In this document: one piece after another, positions 1-5,597 of the stretch
How the letters are laid out: each line of letters opens with the position of its first letter
Numbering within the stretch: the first letter of the stretch is position 1
Assembly (NCBI GenBank): GCA_030146405.1
Contig: JASLBS010000094.1
Span: 1 to 9,128, forward strand
Origin: Arthrobacter sp.
GTDB taxonomy: Bacteria; Actinomycetota; Actinomycetes; Actinomycetales; Micrococcaceae
Direction: 5' to 3'
Length of the DNA: 9,128 nucleotides
The notes under the pieces: generated by a model
Told to the model about the DNA's origin: nothing
What the model saw: only the letters and a program-made list of their open reading frames with translations
Database searches by the model: none
Program-made: the position numbers and the translations under genes

Positions 1-1187
1 GTGACGGCGGAACCGATCGCCCGTCGGTCGGTGCCGAGCGGGGCCTCACGAAGGAGTTCGGCAACCTCGTCTTCCACACGTCGCTCATCGGCGTCCTGGT
101 GTCAGTGGCCATCGGAGGACTGTTCGGGTACAACGGGCAGAAGGTGATCGTGGAGGGTGACAGCTTCGTCAACACGCTCATCGGCTACGACAGCTTCGAC
201 CCGGGCTCGAACTTCACCGGGGACCAGCTCGAGCCCTACTCGATCCGTCTCGATTCGTTCGACGTCCGCTTCGACCGCGAGCAGGAGAGCCACTACGGCC
301 AGCCGCTCGACTTCACCGCGAACCTCACCACCCAGGACGGCCCGGGCGCGGTCGAGGAGCAGCAGGTCCTCAAGGTCAACGCGCCGGTCACGATCGGTGG
401 CACAAACGTATACCTGGTGGGGAATGGTTATGCCCCCGTGGTCACCGTACGTGACGGCGAGGGCGAGATAGCCCAGCAGGGGCCGGTGGTGGCCGTTCCC
501 TCGGACGGCCTGTACACCTCCCTGATGGTGATCAAGGCACCCGATGCGCAGCCCGATCAACTCGGTTTCGTGGGGTTCTTCCTCCCCACCGCCTTCATCG
601 ACGAGGCCGGCGTCTCCTTCTCCAGGGATCCGGACCCGTTCAATCCGCAGCTGAACCTCAATTCCTACTACGGGGACCTGGGCCTCGACGACGGAGCGCC
701 GAAGAACGTCTACGTCCTCGACACCGAGAACCTGACGGAGCTCAACAGCAGGAGCAACGACAATCGCGGGCTCGTCCTCGGCGTCGGGCAGACGGTCGAG
801 CTCCCCGAGGGCAAGGGTTCCATCACCTTCGACCGCGTGCAGCGCTACATCGCACTCGACATCCATCACGACCCGGGCCAGCTCGGCGCGCTCGTGTTCT
901 CGACCCTCGCCCTGGTGGGGCTCTCTGCGTCGCTCTTCATCGGCCGCCGACGACTGTGGGTCCGTACGGGCGAGCACCCGGATGGCAGGATCCTCGTGGA
1001 GTACGCATTGCTCGCCCGTGGGGAGGACCACCGTCTCGCCGGGGAGGGAGCCGCCGTGGAGAAGTTGCTGACGGATCGCTGGCTCGTGCCGAGCGGTTCG
1101 CCGGGGGAAAATGAATATCAGGAAGCCGGAGCGTCATCGACCGCTGGCGCAGGGCAGTCACACCACAACACAAAGGACAAGTCATGA
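1..1187 (+). CDS. resB: Cytochrome c biogenesis protein ResB, 3' part (5' end outside window)
   Basis: ResB is the membrane partner of CcsB (ResC) in system II cytochrome c maturation, which carries heme across the membrane and attaches it to apocytochrome c. The reading frame is open from the left edge (first full codon at 3), so the GTG at 99 is an internal Val and not the start. About 394 residues are visible; I expect roughly 150 more upstream. Seen: a transmembrane segment at about window residues 22-42 beginning FGNLVFHTSL, a long extracytoplasmic domain with the ResB-type stretch GYNGQKVIVEGD, a last transmembrane segment at about 294-314 ending in an Arg-rich stop-transfer (GRRRLWVR), and a short cytoplasmic tail. 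The stop overlaps the ccsB start (ATGA), so the two are translationally coupled. In this family ccdA and a thioredoxin-like gene often lie upstream, beyond the edge here. Confidence 0.93.
   Translation, partial: DGGTDRPSVGAERGLTKEFGNLVFHTSLIGVLVSVAIGGLFGYNGQKVIVEGDSFVNTLIGYDSFDPGSNFTGDQLEPYSIRLDSFDVRFDREQESHYGQPLDFTANLTTQDGPGAVEEQQVLKVNAPVTIGGTNVYLVGNGYAPVVTVRDGEGEIAQQGPVVAVPSDGLYTSLMVIKAPDAQPDQLGFVGFFLPTAFIDEAGVSFSRDPDPFNPQLNLNSYYGDLGLDDGAPKNVYVLDTENLTELNSRSNDNRGLVLGVGQTVELPEGKGSITFDRVQRYIALDIHHDPGQLGALVFSTLALVGLSASLFIGRRRLWVRTGEHPDGRILVEYALLARGEDHRLAGEGAAVEKLLTDRWLVPSGSPGENEYQEAGASSTAGAGQSHHNTKDKS
1172..1177 (+). promoter_or_regulatory. Ribosome binding site of ccsB
   Basis: AAAGGA lies inside the last codons of resB, 6 nt upstream of the ccsB ATG at 1184. 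It supports this ATG, which overlaps the resB TGA, as the true start. Confidence 0.7.
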
Positions 1188-2218
1188 CACCACCGGTCAA
1201 TGCCGAGCTCGGGCAGCTCAGCGAGCTCTTCATGCTGCTGGCCTCCATCGCCTACGTGGTGGCCCTGGTCTTCTTCGTGCTCGATCTCATCAAGTCGAGT
1301 CCCACCATCGGCACTCTCGAGAGCCGCCTCGCCGGCGAGCAGGCGTCGACGCCCCGCGTCCTGGCCGGAGTAGGTGGCCGTACCGCCGGGTCGACGTCGA
1401 TCGGCACGACGCCACCGGCCGTCACTGCCGACGATTCGATGGACTACAGCGCCGGGCCGCGCCGAGGGGCTGCACGCATCGCAGTAGCGCTCACGGTGCT
1501 GGCCGCCGCCATCCACGGGGCAGCCGTGGTGAGTCGGGGTGTCGCCGCCCACCGGGTGCCGTGGGGCAACATGTACGAGTTCTGTACCACCGGAGCGTTC
1601 TTCGTCGCCGTGATCTTCCTCATCACGCTCACGCGCAAGGACCTGCGCTTCGTGGGATCCTTCGTGGTGGGCCTGGTGGTCATCATGCTGTGTGCCGCGA
1701 CCGTCGGTTTCCCCACACCCGTGGCCCGGCTCATCCCCGCACTGCAGAGCTACTGGCTGATCGTGCACGTGTCCATCGCCGTGGCTTCGTCCGCGCTGTT
1801 CACCATCACGTTCGCGATGTCGGTGCTGCAACTCCTGCAGACCTCCCGCGAGGTGAAGCTGCAGGCGGGGAGGGCGGACACGGCCAGGTTCCTGCGGCTC
1901 GTGCCCTCCGCCCTCAGCCTCGAGAATCTGTCCTACCGACTCAACGCCGTGGCCTTCGTGGGATGGACGTTCACGCTCATCGCCGGCGCCATCTGGGCGG
2001 AGCAGGCCTGGGGCAGGTACTGGGGCTGGGATCCCAAAGAGGTGTGGACCTTCGTGATCTGGGTGGTCTACGCCGGGTACCTGCATGCTCGTGCCACCCG
2101 TGGATGGACCGGCACCCGCGCCGCCTGGCTCTCGATCACCGGTTACCTCTGCGTGGTCTTCAACTTCACGATCGTGAACATCTACTTCGCGGGCCTGCAC
2201 AGCTACGCCGGGGTCTAG
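1184..2218 (+). CDS. ccsB: Cytochrome c biogenesis protein CcsB (ResC/CcsA-type heme handling protein)
   Basis: Polytopic membrane protein of 344 aa that holds heme in its WWD domain and presents it to apocytochrome c outside the membrane, working with ResB. Seen: about eight hydrophobic segments (first at about 15-37); W127-GNMYEF, a family-typical motif; and the Trp-rich WWD signature ending WGWDPKE at 280-286, followed by W288 and W293. Three histidines sit where the family keeps its heme ligands: H195 (before the WWD), H301 (in YLHAR) and H339 (in GLHSY near the C-terminus); their roles are transferred from the CcsBA family. A hydrophilic linker at about 40-95 after the first TM segment is variable and low in complexity. 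The ATG overlaps the resB stop by 4 nt and has an AAAGGA ribosome site. A strong hairpin follows 72 nt downstream, so resB-ccsB probably ends this transcript. Confidence 0.96.
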   Translation: MTPPVNAELGQLSELFMLLASIAYVVALVFFVLDLIKSSPTIGTLESRLAGEQASTPRVLAGVGGRTAGSTSIGTTPPAVTADDSMDYSAGPRRGAARIAVALTVLAAAIHGAAVVSRGVAAHRVPWGNMYEFCTTGAFFVAVIFLITLTRKDLRFVGSFVVGLVVIMLCAATVGFPTPVARLIPALQSYWLIVHVSIAVASSALFTITFAMSVLQLLQTSREVKLQAGRADTARFLRLVPSALSLENLSYRLNAVAFVGWTFTLIAGAIWAEQAWGRYWGWDPKEVWTFVIWVVYAGYLHARATRGWTGTRAAWLSITGYLCVVFNFTIVNIYFAGLHSYAGV

Positions 2219-2290
2219 CCGATACGGTATGAGGCGGCCATCGGCATCCGGGACCACCGGTTGCCGGAATCCGCAGTCAGTCCGGAATCA

Positions 2291-2324
2291 CAGAAGGTCC
2301 GCGGCATCCGCCGCGGACCTTCTG
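2291..2324. terminator. Hairpin terminator at the end of resB-ccsB
   Basis: Perfect inverted repeat CAGAAGGTCCGCGG / CCGCGGACCTTCTG around a 6-nt loop (CATCCG). No T-run follows, which is common for actinobacterial hairpin terminators. It lies 72 nt after the ccsB stop. Because the stem is symmetrical it could also stop leftward transcription from the PLDc_N gene, whose stop is about 260 nt away. Confidence 0.8.
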
Positions 2325-2362
2325 CCGTTCCCGATCATCGGTGCCCCGATACGCTCCGTAGG

Positions 2363-2428
2363 TTTGGGTTTGGGTTTGGGTTTGGGTTTGGGTTTGGGTT
2401 GGGGTTTGGGTTTGGGTTTGGGTTCGGG
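2363..2428 (+). repeat. (TTTGGG)11 tandem hexamer array, potential G-quadruplex
   Basis: Eleven head-to-tail hexamers: six exact TTTGGG units, one TTGGGG (2399-2404), three exact units, and a final TTCGGG (2423-2428). Both variants keep the G-run, so there are eleven G-tracts of three or four bases separated by 2-3 nt. That is enough for at least two tandem intramolecular quadruplexes on the + strand, with CCCAAA repeats opposite. The repeat resembles telomeric repeats in composition only. It is AT-richer than its surroundings and lies between convergent genes, just after the ccsB terminator. Function is unknown. Confidence 0.95.
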
Positions 2429-2583
2429 TGCCCGGTGGCGCTGGACGTGCGGATACAGGCTCGCTCCGAGATACGAGCGGCGAACCCGGAGGCCACCGAT
2501 ACGGGCTCCTGGCCCACGCGCACCGAGAGGACGACCGATCAGGGACGACGGGCCGTTCGAGCAACGCGCCATCAGGTGCGGTG

Positions 2584-3024
2584 TCAGGGGTGGTGCAGGC
2601 CCGCTGAATCAGGTCCTGCGTCATCATTGCCCTCGTGCTTGCCCTCTTGACCGGGTTCGTCCTTGCCGGCCTCGCGGGCCTTCGCCTCACGCTCCCGCTG
2701 CTCCTGCTCACGACGGCGTCGCTCCTGGTCCCGGGACTGCTGCCAGCGCTGAGCCTCGAGGTTCTGCAGGAAGGCGGGATCGTCGTCCGGGGCCGTGGGC
2801 CTGCGGGGAGCGGCGCGGCGAGGACCTGACGGCCCTTCGCTCCGGGGACGGCCGAAGAGGAACCACATACCGGCACCGATGAGCGGCAGCACGAGGATGG
2901 TGATGAACCAGGCGGTCTTCGAGATGCTCCGGACTTCATGTTTCCGGCTCATCACGCAGTCGATCAGTGCGTAGATGATGACGGCGACTCCGAGGATTGC
3001 AGCGAAGAGTAGGAGGCGGGGCAT
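2584..3024 (-). CDS. PLDc_N domain membrane protein (PLD nuclease N-terminal-like), 146 aa
   Basis: Small membrane protein with the PLDc_N domain (found at the N-terminus of cardiolipin synthases and PLD-type enzymes) but without any HKD catalytic domain, so no phospholipase activity should be inferred. Seen: TM1 at about 3-22 ending YALIDCVMS, a basic linker with K36 and W39, and TM2 at about 38-58 ending in WFLFGRPR, the usual end of this domain. After a Pro/Arg-rich stretch, residues about 84-118 form a highly charged Arg/Glu/Gln helix, probably a coiled coil on the cytoplasmic side, followed by an acidic tail. The ATG at 3024 has a TACAAT box 6 nt upstream and no well-placed ribosome site, which suggests a leaderless mRNA. 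It diverges from the DUF4229 gene across 30 bp. Role unknown; I recall such genes being common in this place in Arthrobacter relatives. Confidence 0.88.
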   Translation of the reverse strand: MPRLLLFAAILGVAVIIYALIDCVMSRKHEVRSISKTAWFITILVLPLIGAGMWFLFGRPRSEGPSGPRRAAPRRPTAPDDDPAFLQNLEAQRWQQSRDQERRRREQEQREREAKAREAGKDEPGQEGKHEGNDDAGPDSAGLHHP

Positions 3025-3030
3025 ACCCCA

Positions 3031-3036
3031 ATTGTA
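3031..3036 (-). promoter_or_regulatory. -10 box of the PLDc_N gene (leaderless)
   Basis: TACAAT on the minus strand, followed by TGGGGT and then the ATG at 3024. A start of transcription at or next to the ATG is expected. I see no good -35 at 16-19 nt; it would lie inside the DUF4229 coding region. Confidence 0.6.
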
Positions 3037-3042
3037 GGCGAG

Positions 3043-3048
3043 TAAGCT
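3043..3048 (+). promoter_or_regulatory. -10 box of the DUF4229 gene (leaderless)
   Basis: TAAGCT followed by six bases (TGGAGC) and the GTG at 3055. The GGAG in the spacer sits one base from the start codon, too close to serve as a Shine-Dalgarno. No clear -35 is seen; it would lie inside the divergent PLDc_N gene. Confidence 0.55.
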
Positions 3049-3054
3049 TGGAGC

Positions 3055-3360
3055 GTGGCCTTCTTGAAATTCTCAGCCCTACGGCTACTGCTGATCGTGG
3101 TGTTCTACGTGGTCTGCGTGCAGGTGGGCCTCGGTCTGTTCGTGTCCGCCGTCGTCGCTGCCATCCTCTCGTGGTGTGTCACCTACCTGTTCTTCAGGAG
3201 ACTCAGGGACGATGCCGCCGCCACGCTGCAGCGCAGATTCACCCCGGGAGCTCCGCCGCTCCGAACCGCCGTGGAGCTCGACGACGCCGCAGCAGAGGAC
3301 TCGTTGGATCCCAACATGCCGGTCAACGCGGACCGCAAGCCGCGCAACAGCGCGGGCTGA
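3055..3360 (+). CDS. DUF4229 domain membrane protein, 101 aa
   Basis: Small actinobacterial membrane protein of unknown function matching DUF4229 by appearance. Seen: a short N-terminus (AFLKFSALR), two closely packed hydrophobic segments at about 8-25 and 27-47, then a basic cluster FFRRLRDD marking the cytoplasmic face, and a soluble tail of about 50 residues with an acidic patch (ELDDAAAED) and a polar end. It starts with GTG and seems leaderless. In related genomes, from memory, this gene usually sits next to menA; here the minus-strand metal operon separates them. That neighbourhood hints at a link with quinone or membrane metabolism, but no function can be assigned. No strong terminator follows. 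Confidence 0.85.
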   Translation: MAFLKFSALRLLLIVVFYVVCVQVGLGLFVSAVVAAILSWCVTYLFFRRLRDDAAATLQRRFTPGAPPLRTAVELDDAAAEDSLDPNMPVNADRKPRNSAG

Positions 3361-3498
3361 GCCACGGGGGTGCCACGTGCTCGTTCGACTGCGTACTTCC
3401 CGGCTACACCTGTACTGAGGTCCGGGTGCGTCCCACCCCGGTGACGGGTGAGTATTCGGCTGCACTGTCCTAGCAGCCTCAGCAGCCTCAGCAGCGTC
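3361..3498. other. Convergent gap between DUF4229 gene and cation transporter gene
   Basis: 138 bp without a gene. Two mutually exclusive 5-bp hairpins are possible (CCGGG 3422-3426 with CCCGG 3437-3441, or CACCC 3434-3438 with GGGTG 3446-3450). Neither is a convincing terminator. The right end carries the AGCAGC-rich direct repeats. Confidence 0.5.
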
Positions 3499-3506
3499 CT
3501 AGCAGC
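3467..3506. repeat. Short direct repeats at the 3' end of the cation transporter gene
   Basis: GTCCTAGCAGC occurs at 3467-3477 and again at 3496-3506, with AGCAGCCTC-type 9-mers in tandem between them (3472-3480, 3481-3489, then AGCAGCGTC at 3490-3498). The right copy contains the transporter stop codon (TAG on the minus strand), so the array looks like local duplication of the 3' end of that gene. Confidence 0.7.
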
Positions 3507-4215
3507 AGGAGCAGGATGTCCCCGCCTCGCTCGGCTGCGTGTTCGTAGTGGTGCGGTCGCGGTTCGTGAGGACGGGCGCGCAGCAGGTGTCCCCCTTCCA
3601 CGCATCACGTCCCTCCTTGACCGCGACGGCGGCGATGATCAGGGCGGCGATCGGATCAGCCCATGACCAACCCAGTGTGCTGTTGAGCAGGAGCCCGATC
3701 AGCAGGACTCCGGACAGGTAGGTGCACAGCAGTGTCTGCCGGGAGTCGGCCACGGCCGAACGGGAGCCGAGCTCCCGGCCGGCCCTGCGCTGCGCCCAGG
3801 ACAGGAAGGGCATGATCGCCAGGCTCATCGCAGCGAGGACGATACCCACCGAGGAGTGCTGCGCCTCGGCCGCCCCGAGCATGCTTCGCATGGCATCGAA
3901 GGAGACGAACGCCGCGAGACCGAAGAAAGAGAGCGCGATCAGGCGCAGCGCGGTCTTCTCGCGGGCCTCCGGATCCCTGCCGGCGAACTGCCAGGCCACG
4001 GCGGCCGCGGACAGGACCTCCACGATCGAGTCCAGACCGAACCCGATCAGTGCGCTCGAGGACGCCACCGTGCCGGCGCTGATCGCGACGACCGCTTCGA
4101 TCACGTTGTAGAGGATCGTCGCCGCGACGAGAAGCCGGATCCGACGGGACAGGACGGCACGCCGCTCGGTGTCAGGGGTTGCTCGTGGCGTTTGCGCGGC
4201 GGTGGGGGAACTCAT
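3499..4215 (-). CDS. Cation transporter, CDF-like, lacking the C-terminal domain, 238 aa
   Basis: Predicted membrane efflux protein for a divalent heavy metal, related to cation diffusion facilitators. Seen: about six hydrophobic segments from residue 25 to 205; the TM2 signature SSALIGFGLDSIVE with D62 and E66 at the DxxxD/HxxxD metal-site spacing; and in TM5 the motif ADSRQTLLC with Q160 and C164 in place of the usual HxxxD, a pattern I recall as normal for this short subfamily. WADPIAALI marks the last TM segment. The usual cytoplasmic metal-binding domain is missing; instead a 30-residue polar tail carries C211-C212 and ends C235, C237, C238. The ATG overlaps the ArsR stop (TGATG), with GGAGAGG 10 nt upstream. 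Translation is coupled to the repressor. Cys ligands favour Cd, Pb or Zn, but the metal is not determined by sequence. Confidence 0.88.
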   Translation of the reverse strand: MSSPTAAQTPRATPDTERRAVLSRRIRLLVAATILYNVIEAVVAISAGTVASSSALIGFGLDSIVEVLSAAAVAWQFAGRDPEAREKTALRLIALSFFGLAAFVSFDAMRSMLGAAEAQHSSVGIVLAAMSLAIMPFLSWAQRRAGRELGSRSAVADSRQTLLCTYLSGVLLIGLLLNSTLGWSWADPIAALIIAAVAVKEGRDAWKGDTCCAPVLTNRDRTTTNTQPSEAGTSCSCC

Positions 4216-4559
4216 CAGCAGCATGCCTCTCCGTCGACATGCTGTTCCGGCACGGTGCAGCAACAGGGCGACGCCTTGATCGCCACGACGTCCAGGAGCG
4301 CCGTGAGTGCAGTCCCGAGATTGCTGTCGGCCAGCTCGTACCTCACGCGCCGGCCCTCGGGAACGGCGACGACGAGGCCACAGCCGCGCAGGCACGTCAG
4401 GTGATTCGACAGCCGCTGCTTGCTGACGCCCGCCTTCTCGGCGAGGTCACCGGGGTACGACGGCGCCTCCCGGAGGGCCAGCAGCACCCCGGCACGCACG
4501 GGGTCCGACAGCGCGTAACCGAATCGCGCGAGCACGGAGTGTTGCGTCAGCGTTTCCAT
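4215..4559 (-). CDS. ArsR/SmtB-family metal-sensing repressor, CmtR-like, 114 aa
   Basis: Winged-helix repressor that should leave its operator when it binds a toxic metal. Seen: a DNA-binding core with the recognition helix around VSKQRLSNHLTCLRGCG (45-61) and the wing VPEGRRVRYEL. C56 and C60 in HLTCLRGCGLV correspond to the Cd/Pb ligands C57 and C61 of Mycobacterium tuberculosis CmtR, and the third CmtR Cys (C102) is matched by the C99-C101 cluster; two more Cys end the protein. I chose the ATG at 4559, because a TACTAT box lies exactly 6 nt before it; an in-frame ATG at 4574 lies upstream of the expected transcript start. The next gene, a cation transporter, starts at the stop codon, so repressor and efflux protein form one operon. 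Cd/Pb response is inferred from the conserved cysteines. Confidence 0.92.
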   Translation of the reverse strand: METLTQHSVLARFGYALSDPVRAGVLLALREAPSYPGDLAEKAGVSKQRLSNHLTCLRGCGLVVAVPEGRRVRYELADSNLGTALTALLDVVAIKASPCCCTVPEQHVDGEACC

Positions 4560-4565
4560 GCCTCG

Positions 4566-4571
4566 ATAGTA
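4566..4571 (-). promoter_or_regulatory. -10 box of the arsR-type operon (leaderless)
   Basis: TACTAT on the minus strand, followed by CGAGGC and the ATG at 4559. It overlaps the left arm of the 4569-4586 inverted repeat, as expected for a repressed promoter. No good -35 is seen. Confidence 0.6.
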
Positions 4572-4586
4572 CATCGCTTCATGTAC
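4569..4586. promoter_or_regulatory. Probable ArsR-family operator
   Basis: Perfect inverted repeat GTACAT-N6-ATGTAC just upstream of the repressor gene, overlapping its -10 box. On the minus strand one half contains ATGAA, like the half-sites of SmtB/ArsR operators. Position and symmetry point to autoregulation: the bound repressor would block RNA polymerase. Confidence 0.65.
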
Positions 4587-4659
4587 CGTCCGGGTCGCTG
4601 AAGTGCCGGGTAGCGGTCGGAGCAGGGGGTGGCTGCCCCTACGCTGCCCCTCCGCTGGC

Positions 4660-4677
4660 GCCCTGCTAGCGCAGGGC
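4660..4677 (-). terminator. Weak hairpin overlapping the menA stop codon
   Basis: GCCCTG / CAGGGC with a 6-nt loop that contains the menA TAG, and no T-run. A further GCAGGG at 4622-4627 could pair with CCCTGC at 4661-4666 instead. It may weaken readthrough from menA into the metal operon; confidence is low. Confidence 0.35.
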
Positions 4678-5550
4678 CACCGTGAGCACGATCCCCAGGC
4701 CGAAGAGGGCGCTGAAGGCCAGGTTGAGCAGACCCGTCTGCTTGAGCACGGGAATCAGGCTCTGACGCTGTTGACCCTGCAGCATGAGGCGGCTCGGCGC
4801 CACGCAGGCCGGAATGAGCACCAGCACCAGCAGGACCCAGGGGTACTCAGGCGTCAGGAGCAGGGGGAGCAGGACGGCGACCGCGAGCATCATCACATAG
4901 CCGAGGCGTGCCGCCGGGTCCCCGAGCCGCACGGCGAGGGTCTTCTTCCCCACCGCACGGTCCGTGGGAATGTCACGGACGTTGTTGGCCATGAGGAGCG
5001 CCATCGCGATGAGTCCGGTGGAGATCGCACCGATCCACGCGGCAGCGCTCAGTTGATCCGCCTGGGTGAAGGTGGTGCCGAGGGTGGCCACGAGCCCGAA
5101 GAACACGAACACGAAGACATCGCCGAGTCCGCGGTAACCGTAGGGGTTCCGGCCTCCCGTGTAACCCCAGGCCGCTGCCACGCAACCCAGGCCCACGAGG
5201 ATCAACAACCAGGCCTGGGCGAGAACCACCAGGGCCAGCCCCGCGAGCATGGCCACCCCGAAGCAGAGGAAGGCGGCCCGCTTGACCTGCCCGGGCAGGG
5301 CTGCCCCCGAGCCGGTCAGCCGCAGCGGTCCCACCCGATCATTGTCGGTTCCACGGATGCCGTCCGAGTAATCATTGGCGTAGTTCACGCCGACCTGCAG
5401 CAGGACGGAGACGACGGCGGCCAACACCGCGTGAAGCGGTCGAAAGGCCCCGAGACCGAAGGCGGCGGCGCTTCCGACGATCACCGGAGCGAACGCCATC
5501 GGCAGCGTTCTGGGCCGGGCTCCTTCGAGCCATTGGGCGGCAGTGGCCAC
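4666..5550 (-). CDS. menA: 1,4-dihydroxy-2-naphthoate polyprenyltransferase MenA, 294 aa
   Basis: Integral membrane prenyltransferase of the UbiA superfamily that joins a polyprenyl diphosphate to 1,4-dihydroxy-2-naphthoate, giving demethylmenaquinone. Seen: about nine hydrophobic segments, and both Asp-rich motifs that hold the Mg-diphosphate: NYANDYSDG (N59, D60, D63) at 56-64 and NNVRDIPTDRAVGKKTLA (D193, D197) at 189-206. RPRTLPMAFAPVIVG at 12-26 is the usual MenA entry. Length is typical. It starts with GTG, supported by AGAAGGA 7 nt upstream. It is last in menB-menE-menA, 47 nt after menE. MenE and MenB supply the CoA-ester precursor; the thioesterase step between MenB and MenA is not encoded here. 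The second Asp motif and the context argue against heme-O or ubiquinone homologues. Confidence 0.96.
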   Translation of the reverse strand: MATAAQWLEGARPRTLPMAFAPVIVGSAAAFGLGAFRPLHAVLAAVVSVLLQVGVNYANDYSDGIRGTDNDRVGPLRLTGSGAALPGQVKRAAFLCFGVAMLAGLALVVLAQAWLLILVGLGCVAAAWGYTGGRNPYGYRGLGDVFVFVFFGLVATLGTTFTQADQLSAAAWIGAISTGLIAMALLMANNVRDIPTDRAVGKKTLAVRLGDPAARLGYVMMLAVAVLLPLLLTPEYPWVLLVLVLIPACVAPSRLMLQGQQRQSLIPVLKQTGLLNLAFSALFGLGIVLTVALR

Positions 5551-5557
5551 GGGATGT

Positions 5558-5564
5558 TCCTTCT
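5558..5564 (-). promoter_or_regulatory. Ribosome binding site of menA
   Basis: AGAAGGA on the minus strand, 7 nt before the GTG at 5550. It decides the GTG start over the in-frame ATG at residue 18. Confidence 0.75.
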
Positions 5565-5597
5565 GGTGCGTCGGGTGGAGACAGCGTGATCGAGCGG

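Larger units (their letters stand above)
2219..2583. other. 365-bp intergenic region between convergent ccsB and PLDc_N gene
   Basis: No convincing gene. It holds a perfect 14-bp-stem hairpin (2291-2324), an 11-unit TTTGGG array (2363-2428), four copies of GATACG (2221, 2348, 2470, 2498) plus one GATACA (2452), and a weak GCTCG/CGAGC hairpin (2459-2478). Long open frames cross the array on both strands, but only because the hexamer contains no stop in any frame: they read as dipeptide repeats such as Gly-Leu, Phe-Gly, Pro-Lys, Pro-Asn or Gln-Thr. Confidence 0.8.

Noticed and set aside
102..1031. 309-residue open frame on the - strand opposite resB
   Set aside because: No domain or ribosome site; resB on the + strand has family motifs and translational coupling to ccsB.
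2363..2428. True telomere or linear-replicon end
   Set aside because: The array is internal, flanked by ordinary chromosomal genes on both sides, and bacterial linear ends do not use such hexamers.
2635..2829. Hydrophobic 64-residue + strand frame resembling a small membrane protein
   Set aside because: It is antisense to the charged Arg/Glu tail of the PLDc_N protein, which automatically reads as Leu-rich on the other strand.
2229..2939. Long open frames on both strands over the hexamer array, with Gly-Leu, Phe-Gly, Pro-Lys, Pro-Asn or Gln-Thr dipeptide runs
   Set aside because: The hexamer has no stop in any frame, so all six frames open at once. Flanking sequence shows no protein-like pattern, and the right part overlaps the better supported PLDc_N gene.
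3467..3506. CRISPR-like array
   Set aside because: Units are only 9-11 bp with no unique spacers of regular length; it is simple local duplication.
4216..4395. 60-residue N-terminal extension of the cation transporter
   Set aside because: The extension is out-of-frame reading of the repressor gene, Arg-rich and without family similarity; the ATG at 4215 coupled to the repressor stop is better.
4560..4574. Alternative repressor start at the ATG at 4574
   Set aside because: It lies upstream of the -10 box TACTAT and inside the operator, so it would not be on the expected transcript.
4603..5589. 328-residue open frame on the + strand
   Set aside because: It lies opposite menA; the His/Glu/Gln-rich translation is what a hydrophobic membrane protein gene gives on its other strand.
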